DNA of 7,560 bases, taken from assembly GCA_947461185.1 (NCBI GenBank), contig CANHJY010000088.1, forward strand, positions 1 to 7,560. The letters run 5' to 3'. The translations under genes were made by a program, and so were the position numbers. Positions 7,116 through 7,560 of this stretch are shown in pieces. Below the pieces are notes generated by a model, which did not search any database, had not been told where the DNA came from, and was given only the letters and a program-made list of their open reading frames with translations. Every line of letters begins with the position of its first letter. The stretch's first letter is position 1. This DNA comes from Flavobacteriales bacterium. Its GTDB lineage: Bacteria; Bacteroidota; Bacteroidia; Flavobacteriales_D; Crocinitomicaceae.

Positions 7116-7560
7116 CTACTCTGTTTGTATCATTTCTTGGACGAAATCATCAAAGCTTATTTTTTTGAAGTCAGAAGGAATACCAAAAAGGTCATAATTT
7201 GGAACCGCTTCGTCGATTTCAATCAATTGATATTTCAATATTCCAAATTCACTATTTAAATAATAAACCACAGGAAGGCCAGGAAATTCAGGAAAGGCGT
7301 TAAGGTATTTTGGAGAAATATTTTTGAAATAATAAAACGCTTCCTCTTTTGCCAAGTCTGGATGATGAATGATGATTTTTTTTGCGTTAATTCCGCAAAT
7401 TTTTGTTTTTCCTCGTTTTTTTTCTATTTGATAGCGGGAGCTATCTTGTGTTTCATTTTGATGATTGGTTTGAATGGCAAATTTTCCCTTATCAAGTGCT
7501 AATAACAAATATGATTTATTTAAAACCAAATGTTTGATCAATACTTGAACACCAAATTCT
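7116..7560 (-). CDS. DUF4412/GLPGLI-like exported protein, C-terminal part only (start outside window)
   Basis: The reading frame is open to the right edge of the window (the first visible codons read E-F-G-V-Q-V-L-I-K), so only the last 147 or so residues are present. The only internal start-like codon near the edge is a TTG at 7539-7541 inside a continuing frame, and it is unlikely to be the true start. The visible part fits the C-terminal half of DUF4412-type proteins of Bacteroidota: a GKTKICGINAKK segment (the family's 'K-I-x-G-Y-x-C-K-K'-like block) about 95 residues from the end, then a tyrosine/phenylalanine-rich strand, FPEFPGLPVVYY about 58 residues from the end, and DLFGIPSDFKKISFDDF just before the C-terminus. 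Such proteins are usually exported to the periplasm or outer membrane; their function is unknown. The signal peptide, if any, is not visible. The stop at 7116-7118 is 111 bp before ftsK. Family assignment rests on remembered motif style, not on a search. Confidence 0.7.
   Translation of the reverse strand, partial: EFGVQVLIKHLVLNKSYLLLALDKGKFAIQTNHQNETQDSSRYQIEKKRGKTKICGINAKKIIIHHPDLAKEEAFYYFKNISPKYLNAFPEFPGLPVVYYLNSEFGILKYQLIEIDEAVPNYDLFGIPSDFKKISFDDFVQEMIQTE

Noticed and set aside
7539..7541. TTG as the start codon of the right-edge gene
   Set aside because: The frame continues open upstream to the window end with protein-like codons, and a DUF4412-like protein should have a longer N-terminal part. 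The gene is simply cut by the window.

Overview
The window looks like chromosomal DNA from a member of the Bacteroidota, most likely Flavobacteriales (a relative of Crocinitomicaceae or Cryomorphaceae is plausible but not proven). The clues are the AT-rich composition, a FtsK with the Walker A form GATGQGKS and a long acidic linker, a roughly 820-residue secreted M14 peptidase of the kind common in this phylum, a DUF4412/GLPGLI-like periplasmic protein, signal peptides ending in ...AQ or ...SQ, and the absence of strong Shine-Dalgarno sequences. There are no RNA genes, mobile elements, CRISPR arrays or other signs of a recent insertion.

All five genes lie on the minus strand, so transcription runs from right to left. 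At the right edge (7116-7560) is the 3' end of a gene for a DUF4412-like protein, whose start lies outside the window. After a 111-bp gap comes ftsK (4467-7004), the membrane-anchored DNA translocase that clears chromosome ends from the division septum. A 49-bp gap containing a perfect 8-bp inverted repeat follows. Next is an exported zinc carboxypeptidase of family M14 (1958-4417) with its metal-binding and catalytic residues intact. After 76 bp come two tandem genes for secreted proteins of 300 and 297 residues (979-1881 and 51-944), 34 bp apart and clearly related to each other. A textbook intrinsic terminator (1-28) closes the series.

The gaps are short, the strand is constant, and only the left end has a convincing terminator, so the last three or four genes may be read together; this is inference. 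Apart from FtsK, every gene encodes an exported or probably exported protein. I see no clear new defence, mobile or biosynthetic system. The least explained part is the paralogous secreted pair. It has no function I can assign with confidence, and its central region shows a faint resemblance to the gliding/type IX secretion protein GldN that deserves a profile search.
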